Shown here piece by piece: positions 36,318 to 48,190 of a DNA stretch of 64,000 bases. Position 1 is the stretch's first letter. Each line of letters opens with the position of its first letter. Origin of the DNA: Epiperipatus broadwayi (lineage: Eukaryota > Onychophora > Udeonychophora > Euonychophora > Peripatidae); NCBI GenBank assembly GCA_028023455.1, contig JAQFVV010006215.1, positions 4,693,230 through 4,757,229 of the forward strand, given 5' to 3'. The translations under genes were made by a program, and so were the position numbers. Below the pieces are notes generated by a model. The model was not told where the DNA came from. It saw nothing but the letters and a program-made list of their open reading frames with translations, and did not search any database.

Positions 36318-37316
36318 TATAAATGCAATGTGTGTGCACACATTTAAGTGCATGGCATATAGACCATATATATGTTAAATCAGTCATTATTTATATATTA
36401 TTAAAATGAATTGATTTTTATTTTATTGGTTAATGACAATTCTAATATGTTAATTTTAAATTATTATACAACAGACATATAGGTGTGTTTTATGTAAACC
36501 TATTGAGATTGAGATATATGTAAATTACAATGTAATAGCATATTTTTTTGTATTATTCTGATCAAAATCAGAATGCTGAATTTATAGTGTACTCAACAGA
36601 CTTTAATTTAATTTTATTGTTATTGTTATTAATAAATTTATATGTCATTAAATTATTCCAGTGAATTCATTCAATCCTAAAATAGGTGCTTGAAATATTA
36701 TAAATTATTATATGTTGGTATTATCTCTTGCTCATAGTAACAGTTATAGAGCTCTTGCTTACTGACCTGGATTCATACATAATGATCAGTTATATAGATT
36801 GGGGTTTATGTTTAGTGTTATGGACATCCAATTGATGATGATCCCATTACTTCTCTAATACTGTATGGCACAAAGGTATATCCTTTATAGTACATGCACT
36901 AAGTGGCCAGAGAGCATTGATGATGATTAGCATGTTTCTGTATCCCAGCATTAGTTTTTGTAATTTTTATATTCTGATGGATTAGCACTTAAGTTTGTAC
37001 ATTCAAATTATTGTTTAGCTAATCCTCCCAAAGTTTGGCAAGGGCCAAATAATTAGCCTTTAAATATTATTATAACATTGATTCATTTTACATTTTGAAT
37101 TCATAATAAATAACATCTCTTTTATTTTTAAATTAGTTTTCTTAGTTCCTTTTTAATCATATTGATGCTAATAGAGAAAAACTTTCAGCTGTGGGCATCT
37201 CTTGGTCTGGGAAAACAGAATTGCAATTAAGGTCAGGCTAGTTTCTGTTATATAAATATTTATGCTGAGTTGCACTAACTTTCAAATTTTTCTTGGTTTC
37301 ACTGACATATTCAAAA
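36318..37316 (+). other. AT-rich intron stretch
   Basis: No gene. Weakly tRNA-like text lies near 36735-36790 (CATAGTAACAGTTATAGAGC) but it is too degraded to call. Confidence 0.5.
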
Positions 37317-37320
37317 CCTA

Positions 37321-38367
37321 TTATTATAAAGTGCAGAAAACTTTGAAATTATTCAAATGGAAGTCAATCTCCAATACTGTGCTATTTTTTAAATATTATA
37401 AATCTTCGCGCACTCTCCTGCTGGTAAAAATTTAAAAAACTTACGAGAATCATTTAAGTTTAGAGCATACTTTCTATATACACCAACTCTTATAGATCAT
37501 GCTTAAATCAGGACTTGAGTCTATTGTGTGCCAGATGTTATAATCAAATATTCAATTGTACAAAACTATTTAATCCATTTTAGGAGAAAGACAGTGTTTC
37601 ATTTTTAGCCATCTATAATTAGACAAACATGAGTTATAAATGTAAACATATTATTATAAAGCACTGAAAACTTTGAAATTATTCAAATGGAAGTCAATCT
37701 CCGATAATGTACTATTTCTTAAATATTATAAATCTCTGTGCACTCGCCCACTGGTAAGTATTTAAAAAACGTAAGTGAATTACTTAAGTTTAGAGCATAC
37801 ATTCATTATACACCAACTCTTACAGACTATGCTTAAATCAGGGCTTGAGTCTATAGTGTGCCTGATGTTATAATCAAGTATTCAATTGTACAAATCTATT
37901 TAACCCAACACAAAGACAGTGTCTCATTTTTAACCAGTCTATGACTAGACAAGTATGACTTATAAATGTAAACCTATTATTATAAAGAGCTAAAAACTTT
38001 GAAATTATTCAAACAAAAGACTTCTGTTTGAATAATTTCAAAGTTTTCAGCACTTTATAATAATATATTTACATTTATAAGTCATGCTTGTCTAATCGTA
38101 TGTGGTTAAAAATGAAACACTGTCTTTCTCCTGCAGTGGGTTAAATAGATTTGTACAGTTGAATATTTGTTTATAAAATCAGGCACACAATAGTCTCAAG
38201 CCCTGATTTAAGCATGGTCTGTAAGAGTTAGTATATATAAAATGTACGCTCTAAACTTTCATGATTCACTTAAGTTTTTTAAAATCTTACCAGTGGGAGA
38301 ATGCATGGGGATTTATAATATTTTAAAAATAATGCATTATTGGACATTGGATTCCGTTTGAATAATG
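37321..38367. repeat. 330-bp unit: two tandem copies plus an inverted copy
   Basis: Copy one 37321-37650 and copy two 37651-37976 are direct repeats of about 330 and 326 bp. A third begins at 37977 and breaks at about 38015, where an inverted copy runs to about 38367. Markers are TTATTATAAAG.GC, TTTGAAATTATTCAAA, TTAAATCAGG.CTTGAGTCTAT and AAAGACAGTG. No coding capacity and no complete hammerhead core. Confidence 0.9.
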
Positions 38368-38499
38368 ATGATATATTCAAAAGCAAGCAGACTCAGAATA
38401 GTTAATTTTATATGCAGAACATAGGGAGAGATGCATAATTTGTCTTTTCTGTTATTAAGAATTCTATTCAAGCTTAATGAAGTTTTTAAATCTATTCTA

Positions 38500-39120
38500 A
38501 AAGCACTAAAACAAATGTTTTTAATAACTGTATGATTTTATATATAAATGATATGCTGATTCATGGTGTTTATAACATTATTAATGATATGTTAAATGAT
38601 TTAAATCTTAAAATAGATTTAAAATTTACATCAGGTCAAAAGGTCAAATATTTCAATTTATTTCTTTTAATGAATCAAAAGAAAATACTATAAAATGAGA
38701 AACCTAGATTCTCTCTGTATATAATCTAAACCTATGCTAATATGATAGAAGACAAAATATTGCTAAATATAAGGGCCTTAAAGATATTGTGAATAACAGC
38801 AAAGATTTATGTAAATGAATTAGGTACATTAAAATATAATTGTTTAGATCATCTATATAAAAATTGGATTTCTCTACTAAATACTCCTAAAATTAATTTA
38901 TGAAAATTATTTATTCCAGGGACTTTAAAATAAGTTTAATCACACCATTAAACTTGAATAGAATTTTCACCTGTAAAAAGGATTAATTGCATACCCTTAA
39001 ATAATAATCTGACATTATATGTAAATTAAGTGTACTAGGCCTAATTGTTCTTGTGAACATGTTAATGAAACCATAGAAAATTTGGCTGCCAGAGGGCCCC
39101 AATATAAACATTTATGCAGA
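38500..39120 (+). pseudogene. Decayed Penelope-like reverse transcriptase fragment
   Basis: Frame text MILYINDMLIHGVYNIINDM followed by NDLNLKIDLKFTSGQKVKYFNLFL (about 38533-38670). This resembles the Penelope-like RT catalytic region (YVDD-type box, then INFLDL) with YIND in place of the active YxDD. A possible continuation (KPMLI, then AKYKGLKDIVNNSKDL) follows to about 38815. Later text near 39040-39110 (CSCEHVNETIEN) may belong to another element. Heavily broken. Confidence 0.5.
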
Positions 39121-40352
39121 GTTTAGTCTCACCCTATTTATCATTCAGTTTTTCTGGACCATAAGATATAAGACCAAGCATTTTGTCCTAATAGTGTCAA
39201 TTCAATTTGTCATAAAAGAAAGGTGGAATAGTTTATGATAAATTCAAAGTGCAAAATGAACCAAAGTTAATATGGCATTAAAAGGAACAAATTTAGAAAT
39301 TTTAACTAAATGATGTTAATGTATAGAATCATTTAATAATTAGGCTTTATAATTAATTATAGCTTAAAAATGATATGAAAATGTTGAAAACGGATTGCTA
39401 ATGATATATTAGTAAAAAATATATACTTCTTGTAGTTATAATTATTTATGTCTCTGCTGTTTAGAATTAGAATATTTTTATGATATCAATATGTAAATAT
39501 TGTGAATTTAATAAATTTTTGGGTGTATTTTAAAAAATAAATTTAGGTCATATATAACTAGCAAACAACCAATTACTGATGCTGCACACTAAAATTTTAC
39601 CATCTAGTAATTGTATTTGTTTGATCCATCTTTAAACTAAAAGTGGAACCACTTTTATATTACTAATCTAGATTTTATAAGGATTGCAAATCAAATGTAA
39701 ATATTTTATGTGTAACAACTGGAAATAATTTTCTAAATAAATAAGACTCTCTTAAAAGATATATATATATATTAGAAGATTTTAATATTTAAATATTAGA
39801 TCAAACTAATAGTATTATTAAGTAATATGATTTCAGGTTGTGATACCAATTTTGGATTTTGTTTGTTTGGTTATATCATAACTGAAATTTTTCTAAAAAA
39901 GACATGGAAATATCCCACCACATTCATAGTGTTTACATTTTAAAGTCCATGAAAATCTTCTAATTATTTTTATCACTCTTTATGGAATAGGTTTGTTTAC
40001 TTGTGAAAATAGTTAGGAGATTGTGATGTCCCAGTTCTCACACATACAAAGCATTTACATTTGACTTCCAGTGAATCTTTATATAACTTAAAATAATAAA
40101 TTAAAAGTATTTCGAATACAATTATTAAATGGCATGATTTTATTGTGCAATTAGTTATTTGCTTAATTACATTATAACTGAAATTTATCTAGAAAAATAT
40201 ACAAAAAAATTCTCTTAAATTTACAATATTTGTTTATATACAAATAAATGCATAATACTAAATTAGAAATATTACAAACATATTAAAAACATTAATGCTG
40301 TGTGGGATAGTATATATATACCTAAAGCCAAACTAGTCAATAAAATAATAAA
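39121..40352 (+). other. AT-rich intron stretch
   Basis: No gene or clear repeat that I can support. Confidence 0.5.
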
Positions 40353-40640
40353 AATTACCCAAAATTCACAACTCAACCAGACTAGCCAAAAAAATAAACT
40401 CTAAAACACAACCAATGGTTTCACTGCTACAAGCAACAACAAATTTAAACTAAACATTACCCACAATTCCACTTACATCCCATACACCCTTAATATTAAA
40501 AAAAAAATTTTAAATAAGTTAATTGCTTCAGAATTATACTTTTTTAATAATAAAGATAATTCTTTTTTTCATTTCTCTCAAAGAAGCAACCTTAGCCTCA
40601 TCAAAATTAAGTGTGGTCTGTATATTTTTCACAGGTATAT
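40353..40640 (-). repeat. Dispersed repeat with coding-like text, inverted relative to 44476-44780
   Basis: The minus strand reads TLNFDEAKVASLREMKK and NIKGVWDVSGIVGNV with interruptions. The same segments, in opposite orientation, occur at 44476-44780 (FDEAKVASL). About 260 bp are alignable. It is probably a retroelement fragment; I do not recognise the protein. Confidence 0.7.
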
Positions 40641-40742
40641 AAAGCAGAACTGTGATATTTATTTCTAACCCTACTTTTATGTACCTTTATTCTTTCATTT
40701 AAGCTTAAGCTACTTATTAATATAAGCTTAAGCTACTTATTA

Positions 40743-40774
<32 letters not shown>

Positions 40775-40794
40775 TTACTGACCTCATTGAAAAA

Positions 40795-41045
40795 ATTAAA
40801 AGACTGAAGTGGAGTTGGGCTGGATATATTGCTAGAAGAGATGATAATAGATGGACAATTGAAATCTTAAACTGGATTCCAAGAGATTGTAAAAGACTCA
40901 GAAAGAGACCACATGTGAGATGAATGGATGAAATAAGAAAGTGTGTAGGGATGATGTGGAGAAGAGAAGCTATAGATCAGAGAATATTGATTGAACTTGG
41001 AGAGACCATCCTGCAGTGGATTGATAATGGTTGATGATATATATA
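40795..41045 (+). pseudogene. RTE-type LINE, C-terminal end
   Basis: Reads IKRLKWSWAGYIARRDDNRW, TIEILNWIPRDCKRLRKRPHVR, stop, MDEIRKCVGMMWRREAIDQ, then WIELGETILQWIDNG and a TGATGATA end. This is the classic carboxy end of RTE-clade elements (LKW.WAGHVAR..D.RW ... GRP..RW.DDI ... W...A.DR..W). It is 5'-truncated at a (GT)n run and interrupted by a TGA near 40921. Confidence 0.88.
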
Positions 41046-41149
41046 TAAATACACACCTTCTTACAAAAACAAGGGATAATATTCACTACAGGAATAGTCT
41101 TCCTATTAAAAATTTCCTATGTATTATTTAACCTCTTATTTTTAAAATT

Positions 41150-41507
41150 CTAATGAGGTAGCTTTGTTTCAAAAAGGTCACTTTTATAAAGATTATTTGA
41201 GTGTTGGCTATTCTGATAAATTTGTTAAAAGTATTTTATTTAATAGTAACAATATTTGTAATAATATAAAGGATAAAGAAAAGTATGATTTTATTTCTTT
41301 GCCAAATTGTATATAAAAATAGTAATTTGTTTGGAAATAGAAAAGGATATTAAATTTTTGATAGAAAGAGTATTCCCTGGAGTAGTATATTATCCTTGTT
41401 TTTGTAAGAAGATATGTATAGGTCAGAGTAGTTTGAATTTAAATGAAAGAATAAAGATATATAAAAGTAGAGTTAGAAATAAATATCTTAGTTCTGCTTT
41501 ATATTGA
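41150..41507 (+). pseudogene. Penelope-like GIY-YIG fragment, second lineage
   Basis: Frame text EKYDFISLPNC, then after a shift VVYYPCFCKKICIGQSSLNLNERIKIYKSRV, ending SSALY and stop at 41507. The layout VYY..C.C....IGQSS..LN.RI..Y matches the GIY-YIG nuclease of Penelope-like elements but differs from the 17-18.8 kb pair, so it comes from another lineage. Only the 3' end remains. Confidence 0.65.
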
Positions 41508-41600
41508 AACAGTAAGATCTGCTTTGCAGATCATCTTCGTTTCACCTTTTCTCACCTCTTTCCTATCCTCTACCTTAGTTTAAACCCCAATATATCATAG
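41508..41600 (+). repeat. 3' flank of GIY-YIG fragment, homologous to 63905-64000 (minus)
   Basis: GAAACAGTAAGATCTGC followed by a hairpin (GATCTGC/GCAGATC), TTTCAC..TTCTC and TTAGTTTAAAC. The reverse complement of the window's last 95 bases carries the same order (GAAACAGTAAGATTC ... TTTCAC ... TCTCAC ... TTTAAAC). It may be the terminal repeat of the Penelope-like element; this is inference. Confidence 0.55.
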
Positions 41601-44475
41601 TGTGTCTGCAATGTGCTTATATGCCGAAAATCCCGCCCAATTTTAAACCACGAGTACAATGCTCATGTTATATATAATTGTAAAACTGATGCCCAATAAA
41701 TAAAATATTATAAATTATGTGTGTTCACATAAGAGATTTATTTAAAAAGTAGGTTATATAGGTCGTAATTGCGCACACACTGTGATATGTATTTTAAAAC
41801 TTATGTTAAAATAATAAATTGTTATCTAAAATTATTTCGTTTGAATCTGTTTACAAAATATATTACAGTCGTAATATTTGTTTTTGATTTAAAATAAAAT
41901 TTATATTCGTTTCGTAAATAGATTCAAATATTGAAAATTAAAAGTAAAATAATTTTCTTTTAGATTTAAAATCACACCATATATTTTCTGTTTAAAATAA
42001 ATGAGGACTGGTAAGAACAATAGCTTTAATTATTTAATGTTATAGGAGCTTATCTAGAAATGCAGCAGATGTCCACTTAAGGTCGTTTCTTTCAATTAGC
42101 AAAAGTTTGTTTTAATTAAATCAAAGTTGTAATCCGAATGTTGACAGGGAAATTAACAATAGAAATTGATTAAAATTTTGTTGAATTCCTTTGGACATTC
42201 GGATGGATTTGATTATAGCTGATAAGTGGGCAAATTTTGGAATATTTTGTAATGCTCCAGGGCAGTTTTATTGTGTAATTTCACTATATATAGGATGTTT
42301 TTCTTTTGTTCTTCATTCTAGTATTATTCTATTATTCTAGCGATATTCTAAGAGATTCAAAGATATTCTAAGATTTCTAAGTACATTGCTGAGCTTTCTA
42401 AAATAATTGTTGCTGAACTCTCTGAGACTTTCAGATTCAAATAGCTATGTGCCTGCAAATTTAAGTATTTGAAGCCAAGTTTCATCTTCAAATAAATTTT
42501 ACCATGTTGTACAATATCACTTGAAATATCTATGAATTACCCATCCTTTAAAATTGTGATCTTTGAAATGATGGAGTAGAGTTGGCAAGAAGGCTATTTT
42601 CCCCTCGGAAATGGCTGGCCACTGCTCTATACCATCTAATGCTGTCACATAGGAAACCCTGAAACTGCTGCTGCTGCAGAAATATGAACAATAACTAGAG
42701 TTTGCTGCTGAGTCATATGGAACCTGCCAACAATCAATCTAACTGAAACTACCTGCAAATGCTTCTCCAGAGGTAACCCCAAAATTAACCCAAGAGCTCT
42801 TGTGATTCTCTCCTATAATTAATATGCTATAGCTATTTAAATTGTTTTTCCATTTTACTTTATTTTACCATTGCTTTCCTTTAAAATATTCCAATGTAAT
42901 CAGTAATTTTGCTCTCTATCCTTGGGTTAATATTTTACATTTATTAATCGTTCTTTTATTTTATTATGATAGTGTGCCAGAATAGTCTTTGACCGAGTGA
43001 ATTATTCCCTTTGTTGAAAGTAAGATGCCAATATTAAGGCATTTTAAAATTATAAATTGTTCCCATTTTATTATCTTGTGAATCACTCGTTCGAGGGCTA
43101 TTCTAATCTTAGTCAATATGTATAATAATTTCATAGCTTAAAACCCACATTTTATCGATTTTAACCTAATATGAGAGTATGCGCGAGGTCAATGATTAAA
43201 TGTGTCACAAATTCATGATTGCATAAATAAATGTATGCTTTCTTTTAAAACCCGCAAGCATGCATTTTCCTATTTTAAAATATATTTTGCTTTAATTTCA
43301 AAGCTTGTAATTGAGGTCGAGAATGGGTGAATTCTCTTTAAATAATTATTGGGGAATTGATTAGGCATTTTCTCAATCTAAGTAAATCCCTTTTGTATGC
43401 TTTATATACATTAGTCGAGTGTTGCCAGTAAGTGTATTGGGTGTCGAGACCACTTTGTTTCTCTCCAAGGGATTTAAACGGCCAAGACCATTTCCCCTTT
43501 TACTTTCTGTGGTTCCCAGACAGAGTGTGTACTCTAATGTCACACCTGGGAATTAGATGCAGCCATCACCCAGTTGCTAAGTTTTGGATGAGTCCAGACT
43601 TTGGCTGCCCATGATACCACATTCCTACAGATCAACGGCAAGATACCCTCCGTAATTGTTTCACATATTCACTATAATTTTACTTATTTATATTTTACAA
43701 AGCATCTGTGATTTAAACATATCACACCCTCCATCCTGTATGTAAATTCCTTATTGGTAACACCAACCTCCCAATATAATTTAATTATGTTTATAAAATA
43801 AATGCCTTGATCATGTCCCCACTTTATCGCGTAACAAGCATTGGTCCGTGCTATTAAACTTTAATGTGCAAATGTTTTATTAAACTTTTTATAATTTACT
43901 CAAAGTGCCTCGCACATCTTCCCATCTCTTTTAAGCACATTATCGTAATACTATATTAGCCTGAGGTATAGACTATGTACTTAACAACCTTTTAATGTAA
44001 TTTGTATAGAATGTTGATTTAACAACCATTTTTAGTAAGCATCCCTGTCTAATATAGGCAGTTAGTGGGCATTATATATATTTCTTACTATGTAAATAAA
44101 TCTTTTAAATCTTATAACACCAATTTTGATCTTTTCTTTTATTGATCTCTATCACTGTCTTGGTCTATATATATATTTTATACATCTCTTTTGTACCATC
44201 CATAGACGTTAATTAGCAACCCAAACTTATATCTTAGCATAGAGTCTCTTTGTTTCTCCCTGATCACCAGGCACTGGTAAAGGGATATATTATTAGTAGC
44301 ATCAGATGCATTATCATGTAGGTGGTGCTGTGGAATTTAGATTTTAGATTCAAACTTAGTATATCTAGAAAGCAACCCCTCCTAGAGTGTTCAGTTTGGT
44401 GTTTGGGGTTTGAATTCTGCAGTGTGTTAACAAGATAGATGAATCTGACCATTACAATATATACAGGAAAAAGAT
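41601..44475 (+). other. Long intron stretch, partly GC-richer, no gene recognised
   Basis: 42550-42820 and 43420-43650 have more balanced composition and could be retroelement or LTR sequence. An open piece at 43432-43614 matches nothing I know. A weakly tRNA-like block (AGGTGGTGCTGTGGAATT) lies near 44322. Confidence 0.45.
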
Positions 44476-44780
44476 GCAGGGCAACTATTAATTTTGATGA
44501 GGCTAAGGTTGCTTCTTTGATAGAAATAAAATAAAAATTAAAGAATCTTTATTATTAAATATTTATGATTGTGAAGCAATTAACTTATTTGAAAGTTCTT
44601 TTAATATTAAGGTTGTATGGGATGCAAGTTTAATTGTGGGTAATGTTTAATTTAAATATGTTATTTGTAGTTATTAACATTTGAGAAACCTGATTATAGC
44701 AGTAAAACCAGTGGTTATGTTTTAGAGTTTATTTTTTGGGGCTAGTCTTGTTGAGTTATGAATTTGGGGTAATTTTGATA
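44476..44780 (+). repeat. Partner of the inverted repeat at 40353-40640
   Basis: TTTTGATGAGGCTAAGGTTG to TTGAGTTATGAATTTGGGG matches the reverse complement of the partner 3.9 kb upstream. Confidence 0.7.
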
Positions 44781-44786
44781 TATATT

Positions 44787-46915
44787 ATAACGATCCAAAA
44801 ATAAGAGACTTAACGTAATCTGCACTACAAGGGCGCCATCTAGGCATGTGAACCTAGAAAATTTTATAAAGTAGGCAGATACGCTGTTAAAAAAAATTTA
44901 TATTGGTTGATTCCGGTCATTAGCCCATGTCACTAGCTCATGGGAGACACAGAAATAATAATCTATATCTTTAATTTCTATCTTATATATAAAAAAATAA
45001 AAGTCACTGCCAGTAATTAACACACAAACATTTATTTACGCACATATAAATTTTGAGTCATTTAAAATTTTGAGGAATAATATTTATTATTTTAGATTTT
45101 AACATTCTTTTAATTTAACTTATTATTTTAAAATTTTAAATCATCTACACAGATGAAATTTATATTTATTTTAAGATTGTCCATACAAATGAATTTAATA
45201 TTTTTTATTAAGATCGTCGAGTATGAATAGACTACATAGATTGTATGTGAAAAAAAATATTCTAGCCCTTATTTAACCTTAGGCCAAAAGTTCGCAGTCA
45301 AACTGGTGTCAATCCATCTGATACATTAATGTATTCAATGTAGCATGAAAATACAACAGCACTAAATATACTATACTGTCAGGAATGTACATCTGAACAG
45401 TATAGTTAGAGAAGACATTGTCTCTCAACCAAACAGGAATGCTACATCTGTTGGCAAGAAGAACAATAAACAAAAAACTCCATAGGAATGGACCACATCT
45501 TCTGTCTTACTATCCAATTCCATTAGGCAAACAGGGGGTGTGCAGCATATATATGCAATCCTGCCCATAGCGGATCTCATGCTACATTTACTAATTACAT
45601 CAATACATCCAATCCATTGACCCAATTTAGCTACGAAACAAATAACCTAAGATTACCCTCCCTTAAACTATATATAACTTTACAAATCTATATAGCCATT
45701 CATGCCCGACTTAAATTTAACATTTATATACGTTCACACAGATGAATTTTATAAAATTTGCTTTAAAACGTTGAGTATAGATCAGCTGCATAGATTCCAC
45801 GGTTAAAAACATTCCAAAATAAACATAACCGATCAAAATACAAAGTCATCAATAATGTCAATTGCAGAGGGAATACAAGAAACCCAATGGCATTCATCAT
45901 AAGATGCCACATTGACATTGATGACTTATATATTCTAATCGAATATGAAAACCACAACCTAATTAACCGCTAACGAATCCATGCAACATCCATACCCAAC
46001 TTAAATTTATGCATTTAAATAATTTATACAAAAATATTAATACAAATAAAAAATAATAAAATGGAAATGATTTTTTTTAGCAAGCAAATATGTAAAAATT
46101 AAACATTTATAATTAATTTGAAACATAAGTCAGATATATATAATTTAAATATTAATTGTCAATTTGAAAATCAGATAAGAGTTCATTTTTTTAATTTTAG
46201 GTTAGCTGAATCTTAAAAGTTTGAACAAAAGTTCTTAATTATTTTTAAATTTTGAAATTGTAAATTTCATAGCTCATGATAGAAGAGTCCAGGTTCCTGT
46301 TTTTAATTCCCGTGGCATCTCCATTGGAAGACCGATCTGATGTTATGGAGGCGATCTTAGCTGGTTTCATTTCGGAATCACAGTCATTTCATTTTTTTTC
46401 TAAAATAGAGAGTGTGATATGTGCATCCTATCACAACTCTCAAAAACAATCAAGCTGGCACTGTCAGGAAACTCAATATTTCTCTTTTTATAATCCTCCT
46501 ATGGATTCAACGAACAAAAATGTCACTGTTCCATTTTTTCGTTATGGTCCGGGCCTTTATTTGCTGCTTCTATATTGGACAAGCTAATTCTTTTTATTCT
46601 CTTATCTATCTTATCCTCTGACTTTTTAATTACAGTATATAAGAGCCCAAGGGCTAGCTTGCTTTTCAATTAATTTATAAAACAATCATTTCCATTTACA
46701 AAAATATTTTATCTTTAAATCTTGTACTTTTTTATAACAAAGTACGTTCAAATACTTTTATTTATTAAAAAAAAATATTTTTAAAGTTTTGCATCTGTGC
46801 GAATATATATACGTATACACATTTAGCTTTTAGTTTTTAATAAACTTATTTTTATTTGCGAACTTAAAAGTTTTTATTTTAAATTAATGTAACGGCATAT
46901 TTATATATCGTTACA
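44787..46915 (+). mobile_element. Possible solo LTR or LTR-like element bounded by TGTAACG-type ends
   Basis: The left end TATAACGATCC is followed by GGCGCCATCTAGG, a motif shared with 61300-61325 (GCACCATCTAGGTAGTG) where another TGTAACAG start lies at 61247. The right end is ATCGTTACA within the 46888-46915 quasi-palindrome. A TATA-like AGTATATAAGAGCCC at 46634-46648 could mark an LTR promoter. No partner LTR is visible, so this is a weak call. Confidence 0.3.
46634..46648 (+). promoter_or_regulatory. Possible TATA element of an LTR-like sequence
   Basis: AGTATATAAGAGCCC in a locally GC-richer stretch. Support is the TATA motif and its position inside the candidate LTR only. Confidence 0.25.
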
Positions 46916-47017
46916 ATATATATATATGTAAAATAACAAGTTGCCCATTAAAATATACTATATGTAAATTTTAAATTATAATACTAGTAGATAATAACAA
47001 TAATATATATATATATT

Positions 47018-47213
47018 AAACAGAACTAATTTTGATTATATTGTCATTATCAACTGAAGTAAGTAGATAAAAGAAAACAGACATAATAAATAGACAAACT
47101 ACTAATATCAATACACATAGTTTTTGGAAAATTATGTGATGTCTGATTTCTTTGTGCTTATGATATTTCAGTTGATAATGATTACAACATAATCAAAAGT
47201 TCTTCTGTTTAGC
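47018..47213. repeat. Inverted-repeat element (about 50-bp arms)
   Basis: AAACAGAACTAATTTTGATTATATTGTCATTATCAACTGAA at the left (47018-47059) is complemented by TTCAGTTGATAATGATTAC..AATCAAAAGTTCTTCTGTTT at the right. The arms enclose about 100 bp with no ORF. It looks like a MITE; target duplication not resolved. Confidence 0.75.
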
Positions 47214-47504
47214 TATATATATACAGTATTATTATTATTTCCCAGTATTATAATTTAAAATTTATATATTATATTAATAATCCACCTTTCAATATTTAGT
47301 GAAGTAAATACTAATAACATCATCAGGAATTAAGAGCATTATCAATATCATTAAACTACCAGGCTTCAACATATCATTACTATCTGTGTGTATATGCATA
47401 CATGAGTATTATAAGGGACTTGAACTCAGACTTTCAAACTCCCCAAAGCTATCTAATTTATTTTATACAACTGACACACATGAGCACATGCATGTGAAAA
47501 AGAT

Positions 47505-47566
47505 AAATGATCCCCAATATATGTATTTCATGCTGAAACAGCACTCATCAGTTGGTCCAGATTACC
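47505..47566 (-). ncRNA. Hammerhead ribozyme, family A copy 4
   Basis: Minus strand: GGTAATC-TGG-ACCAA, core CTGATGA (47545-47551), stem-loop II GTGCTG-TTT-CAGCAT (47530-47544, six pairs), GAAA (47526-47529), stem III ATA/TAT, A at the cleavage site (complement of 47518), then TTGG and GATCAT for stem I. All core bases conform. It has the best stem II of the set. Confidence 0.74.
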
Positions 47567-47912
47567 AACTCCCACACATATACAATCACTGAGTTCAAGT
47601 TCCTTATAATTACATTTAATACAGACAATATACATGCATTTAAATATTATATAGTCAGACTATATTCTGCCCATTCCTTTTCTGTATGACATATTAAGAG
47701 TCTATGTATGAAGGATCAGATTGACTTAAGGTCAACATGGGTTTGACAATAATATTGGCATCAACAAGGGCTTTGAGCATTTCATCCTCAGATTTTCAAT
47801 GATATGGATGGCTGGAGAGTTCTGGAGAGAAGAAGATTGAAGTCCGTCCATTAAAGTTTGAAGATTTGCTATCTTAATATAAACTGAGCAGTGATTGTAT
47901 TTATGTGTGAGA

Positions 47913-47973
47913 GATGATCTGAATCAACTGATGAGTGCTGTTTTAGCATGAAATATGTATATTGGAGATCATT
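47913..47973 (+). ncRNA. Hammerhead ribozyme, family A copy 5
   Basis: Outer stem I ATGATCT (47914-47920) pairs perfectly with AGATCAT (47966-47972), with the GAA bulge at 47921-47923 expected on the 5' side. The inner stem TCAA/TTGG has one wobble pair. The core CTGATGA is 47928-47934, stem-loop II GTGCT-GTTTT-AGCAT 47935-47949, GAAA 47950-47953, stem III ATA/TAT, and A47961 the cleavage base. It has a full core and the strongest stem I. Confidence 0.75.
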
Positions 47974-48190
47974 TATCTTTTTCACATGTATGTGATCATG
48001 TGCATCAGTTGAATAAAATGGATTAGATGGCTATGGGGAGTTTGAAAATCTGAGTTCAAGCTCTTTATAATTACATTGAGTTTAGTATACATGTATTTAA
48101 ATATATATATATGAGTGTGTGATTATTTTTTTAAGTATAATATTTTAATCTCTTATTTATACTATTTAAAATTTACATCAAACGTTTTAG

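Larger units (their letters stand above)
47375..48085. repeat. Inverted hammerhead repeat, family A, second locus
   Basis: A minus-oriented unit (47395-47625) faces a plus-oriented unit (47690-48085). Shared text includes ACTTGAACTCAGACTTTCAAACTCCCC with its inverse, AAGCTCTTTATAATTACAT and the ribozyme cores. The middle (47700-47880) carries GTCAGATTGACTT.AGGTCAACATGGG as in the 22.5 kb copy. It ends about 100 bp before a transporter exon. Confidence 0.85.

Noticed and set aside
38120-38150. Hammerhead-like GAAACACTGTC in the 330-bp repeat
   Set aside because: GAAA and a stem III-like piece are present, but no CTGATGA or stem II lies upstream in any of the three copies.
43432-43614. ORF in a GC-richer patch
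   Set aside because: No recognisable domain, no splice context and only 60 codons; left as unassigned.
46276-46621. Overlapping ORFs of 66-103 codons
   Set aside because: No family similarity; they lie inside the candidate LTR-like stretch.
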